This document shows positions 20,609 to 21,888 of a DNA stretch of 21,888 nucleotides, one piece after another. The notes below the pieces were generated by a model, which did not search any database, was not told the DNA's origin, and saw nothing but the letters and a program-made list of their open reading frames with translations. Source of the DNA: 2-12-FULL-60-19 sp041483675. Lineage in GTDB: Bacteria > Desulfobacterota > Binatia > UBA9968. The stretch lies in assembly GCA_041483675.1 (NCBI GenBank), contig JBGPGE010000077.1, positions 1 to 21,888 on the forward strand, in the 5' to 3' direction. Within the stretch, counting starts at the first letter, position 1. Every line of letters begins with the position of its first letter. The position numbers were made by a program, and so were the translations under genes.

Positions 20609-21888
20609 TTATAGCCTCTTTGCGACCTGCGCGCTTTCGCTGTACTTTTTGATGCCGGCCAGCAGGGCGTCCGCGATATCGTCCAGGTAGGCTTCCTTGC
20701 CAAGCGCCCGCGCGTCGCTCCGGTTGGTCACGAAAAACGCCTCCACCAGCACGCTGGGCATCCGCGCGCCGACCAACACGTAGAAGAGCGCCTGCTTGAC
20801 GCCAAGATCGCGCACCTCGCCGTATCGCTGACTCATTTGCGACACCAGCGATCCCTGCAGACGGTGCGCCAGACTGATCGAATCCTCGAGCTTGAGGTTC
20901 TGTGTCAGGTCGCTCAAGGTGAACTGAAGATCGGTTACGTTTTTGCGCGACGTCGCGTTCTCCCTCGCCGCCAGCCTGATCGCCGCCTCGTCGTCGGTAT
21001 TGTTCAAATAATAAGTCTCAAGCCCGCGCGCTTCGGCGTTCGGACTGGCATTGACGTGAATCGAGATGAAGAGATCGGCCCGCTCGGCGTTGGCGATCGC
21101 CGTCCGGTCCTCAAGGGCGATGAAGGTGTCGTCCTTGCGCGTGAGGACGACCTCGACGCCAAGCTCGCGCCTGAGTTTTTCCGCCAACTTCCTGGCGACG
21201 CTGAGCACGATGTCCTTTTCCGCGAGGCCGTTCGCTCCGACGGCGCCGGGGTCCTTACCGCCGTGTCCCGGATCGAGCACGATCTTGCGCAGCCCCGCAA
21301 TGGCGGGCTTTTTGCTCCGAGGAAGGGAGACCAGCTCCGGCCGCTTCTCCGGCGTTGTCGGCTTTTCCCCGTTCTCTTTCCCTTGAATGTCCACCACCAG
21401 GCGATAAGGATCGGGGAGCAGGAACGTTCGATATTCCGTCAGGCTGCTCATGTCGAGCACGACTCGCACGACGTCGGGGCTGAACTGCGCGGCGCGCATT
21501 TGGCGCAGCAGCCCGTCCTGCACGGCGATGGGCCGGGTGGGATCCAACCCTAGACGGGAGTTCTGGAGGTCGACATAAATGCGCGGCGGAAGCCCTTTGG
21601 CGGCGTCTTCCTCAAGCACGTGCGCTTCGTAGCGCACCTCCGACGACAATTCCATCGTCACCCGCGTATAGCTCGGCGAGGAGGTGTGGCGAATCTGCGA
21701 CAGCAGCGCCTTCCCGCCTGAGGCGGGCGCGCGCGCCTGCTCCTTTTTTTCCGCCTCGGCCTTCGCCCTGGCGTTCAACGCATCGAGCCGCTTTCGCGCC
21801 TGTATCCCCCACTCGCTCTTCGGGTAATTCTCCGCCAGGGCGAGATACTCCTTTCGAGCCTCCGCGACATCGCCCATGCCGCCTTCCA
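20609..21888 (-). CDS. amiC: N-acetylmuramoyl-L-alanine amidase with AMIN domain (5' end outside window)
   Basis: The frame stays open to the right edge (the residues before Met at 21877 read EGG), so the true start lies outside. The visible order is: a TPR-like helical hairpin (EARKEYLALAENYPKSEWGIQARKRL); a linker; an AMIN domain with 'YTRVTMELSSEVRYEAHVL'; a linker; and the Amidase_3 domain. The latter has zinc ligands in 'IVLDPGHGGKDPGAVG', Glu in 'GLAEKDIVLS' and His in 'LFISIHVNAS', and catalytic Glu in 'SVLVEAFFVTN'. The enzyme cuts the amide bond between MurNAc and the stem peptide in the periplasm during cell separation. The TPR-like part upstream is less common for AmiC and may mean a larger lipoprotein or TPR fusion. 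It leads into glnD. Confidence 0.9.
   Translation of the reverse strand, partial: EGGMGDVAEARKEYLALAENYPKSEWGIQARKRLDALNARAKAEAEKKEQARAPASGGKALLSQIRHTSSPSYTRVTMELSSEVRYEAHVLEEDAAKGLPPRIYVDLQNSRLGLDPTRPIAVQDGLLRQMRAAQFSPDVVRVVLDMSSLTEYRTFLLPDPYRLVVDIQGKENGEKPTTPEKRPELVSLPRSKKPAIAGLRKIVLDPGHGGKDPGAVGANGLAEKDIVLSVARKLAEKLRRELGVEVVLTRKDDTFIALEDRTAIANAERADLFISIHVNASPNAEARGLETYYLNNTDDEAAIRLAARENATSRKNVTDLQFTLSDLTQNLKLEDSISLAHRLQGSLVSQMSQRYGEVRDLGVKQALFYVLVGARMPSVLVEAFFVTNRSDARALGKEAYLDDIADALLAGIKKYSESAQVAKRL

Noticed and set aside
19357..20652. Long plus-strand frame of 431 codons opposite glnD
   Set aside because: GC-rich shadow of a clear GlnD; no motif and no ribosome site. The same applies to the plus-strand frames at 17692-18939 and 13680-14729, and to the minus-strand frame at 1137-2216 opposite oppA.

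Overview
The window looks like a chromosomal contig from an uncultivated, GC-rich bacterium. It encodes a lipoprotein signal peptide, GlnD, XerD and an AMIN-domain amidase. It also has a compact M50 protease-trpS-scpA-scpB-rluB cluster of the kind seen in Deltaproteobacteria/Desulfobacterota-like lineages. That taxonomic guess is inference from gene order and style only.

Left part (1-5170): the 5' end of an M19-type dipeptidase gene faces a peptide ABC transporter operon (oppA-oppB-oppC) across a 72 bp gap. The two ATPase subunits (oppD/oppF) do not follow. Instead, downstream of oppC come two small genes (a DUF5647-like protein and an orphan HTH antitoxin-like regulator). Each is followed by another truncated copy of the oppC 3' end. 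The 280 bp between oppA and oppB is packed with palindromic repeats and a heptanucleotide repeat.

Middle (5171-9180): a minus-strand lipoprotein of unknown function, a two-gene minus-strand unit (soluble protein plus 4-TM membrane protein), a VOC-fold protein, and a rhodanese-MoeB/ThiF fusion that ends at a strong terminator.

Mobile element (about 9229-11471): a complete IS1595-family (ISXO2-like) transposon of 2227 bp. It has 25 bp terminal inverted repeats, an exact 8 bp target duplication, and cargo of two tiny ORFs and a DUF3800 gene. It is inserted in the centre of a pre-existing intergenic palindrome. Both inverted repeats carry a TTGACA box facing inward; the transposase promoter predicts a leaderless transcript.

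Right part (11559-21888): minus-strand housekeeping genes, in transcription order amidase-glnD-xerD and then M50 protease-trpS-scpA-scpB-rluB. Between xerD and the M50 gene, on the opposite strand, sits a lone reverse transcriptase. It has a C-terminal helical region and a degenerate catalytic box (CLDE in place of YxDD). It resembles the Abi/UG group of antiviral reverse transcriptases and is the best candidate for an undescribed system here. The tryptophanyl-tRNA synthetase carries a Cys pattern almost identical to the Fe-S-binding Thermotoga enzyme.

Across the window there are two recurrent repeat types: GTCATTCC...GGAATCCAG palindromes (at least four loci) and unrelated heptanucleotide tandem arrays (three loci).
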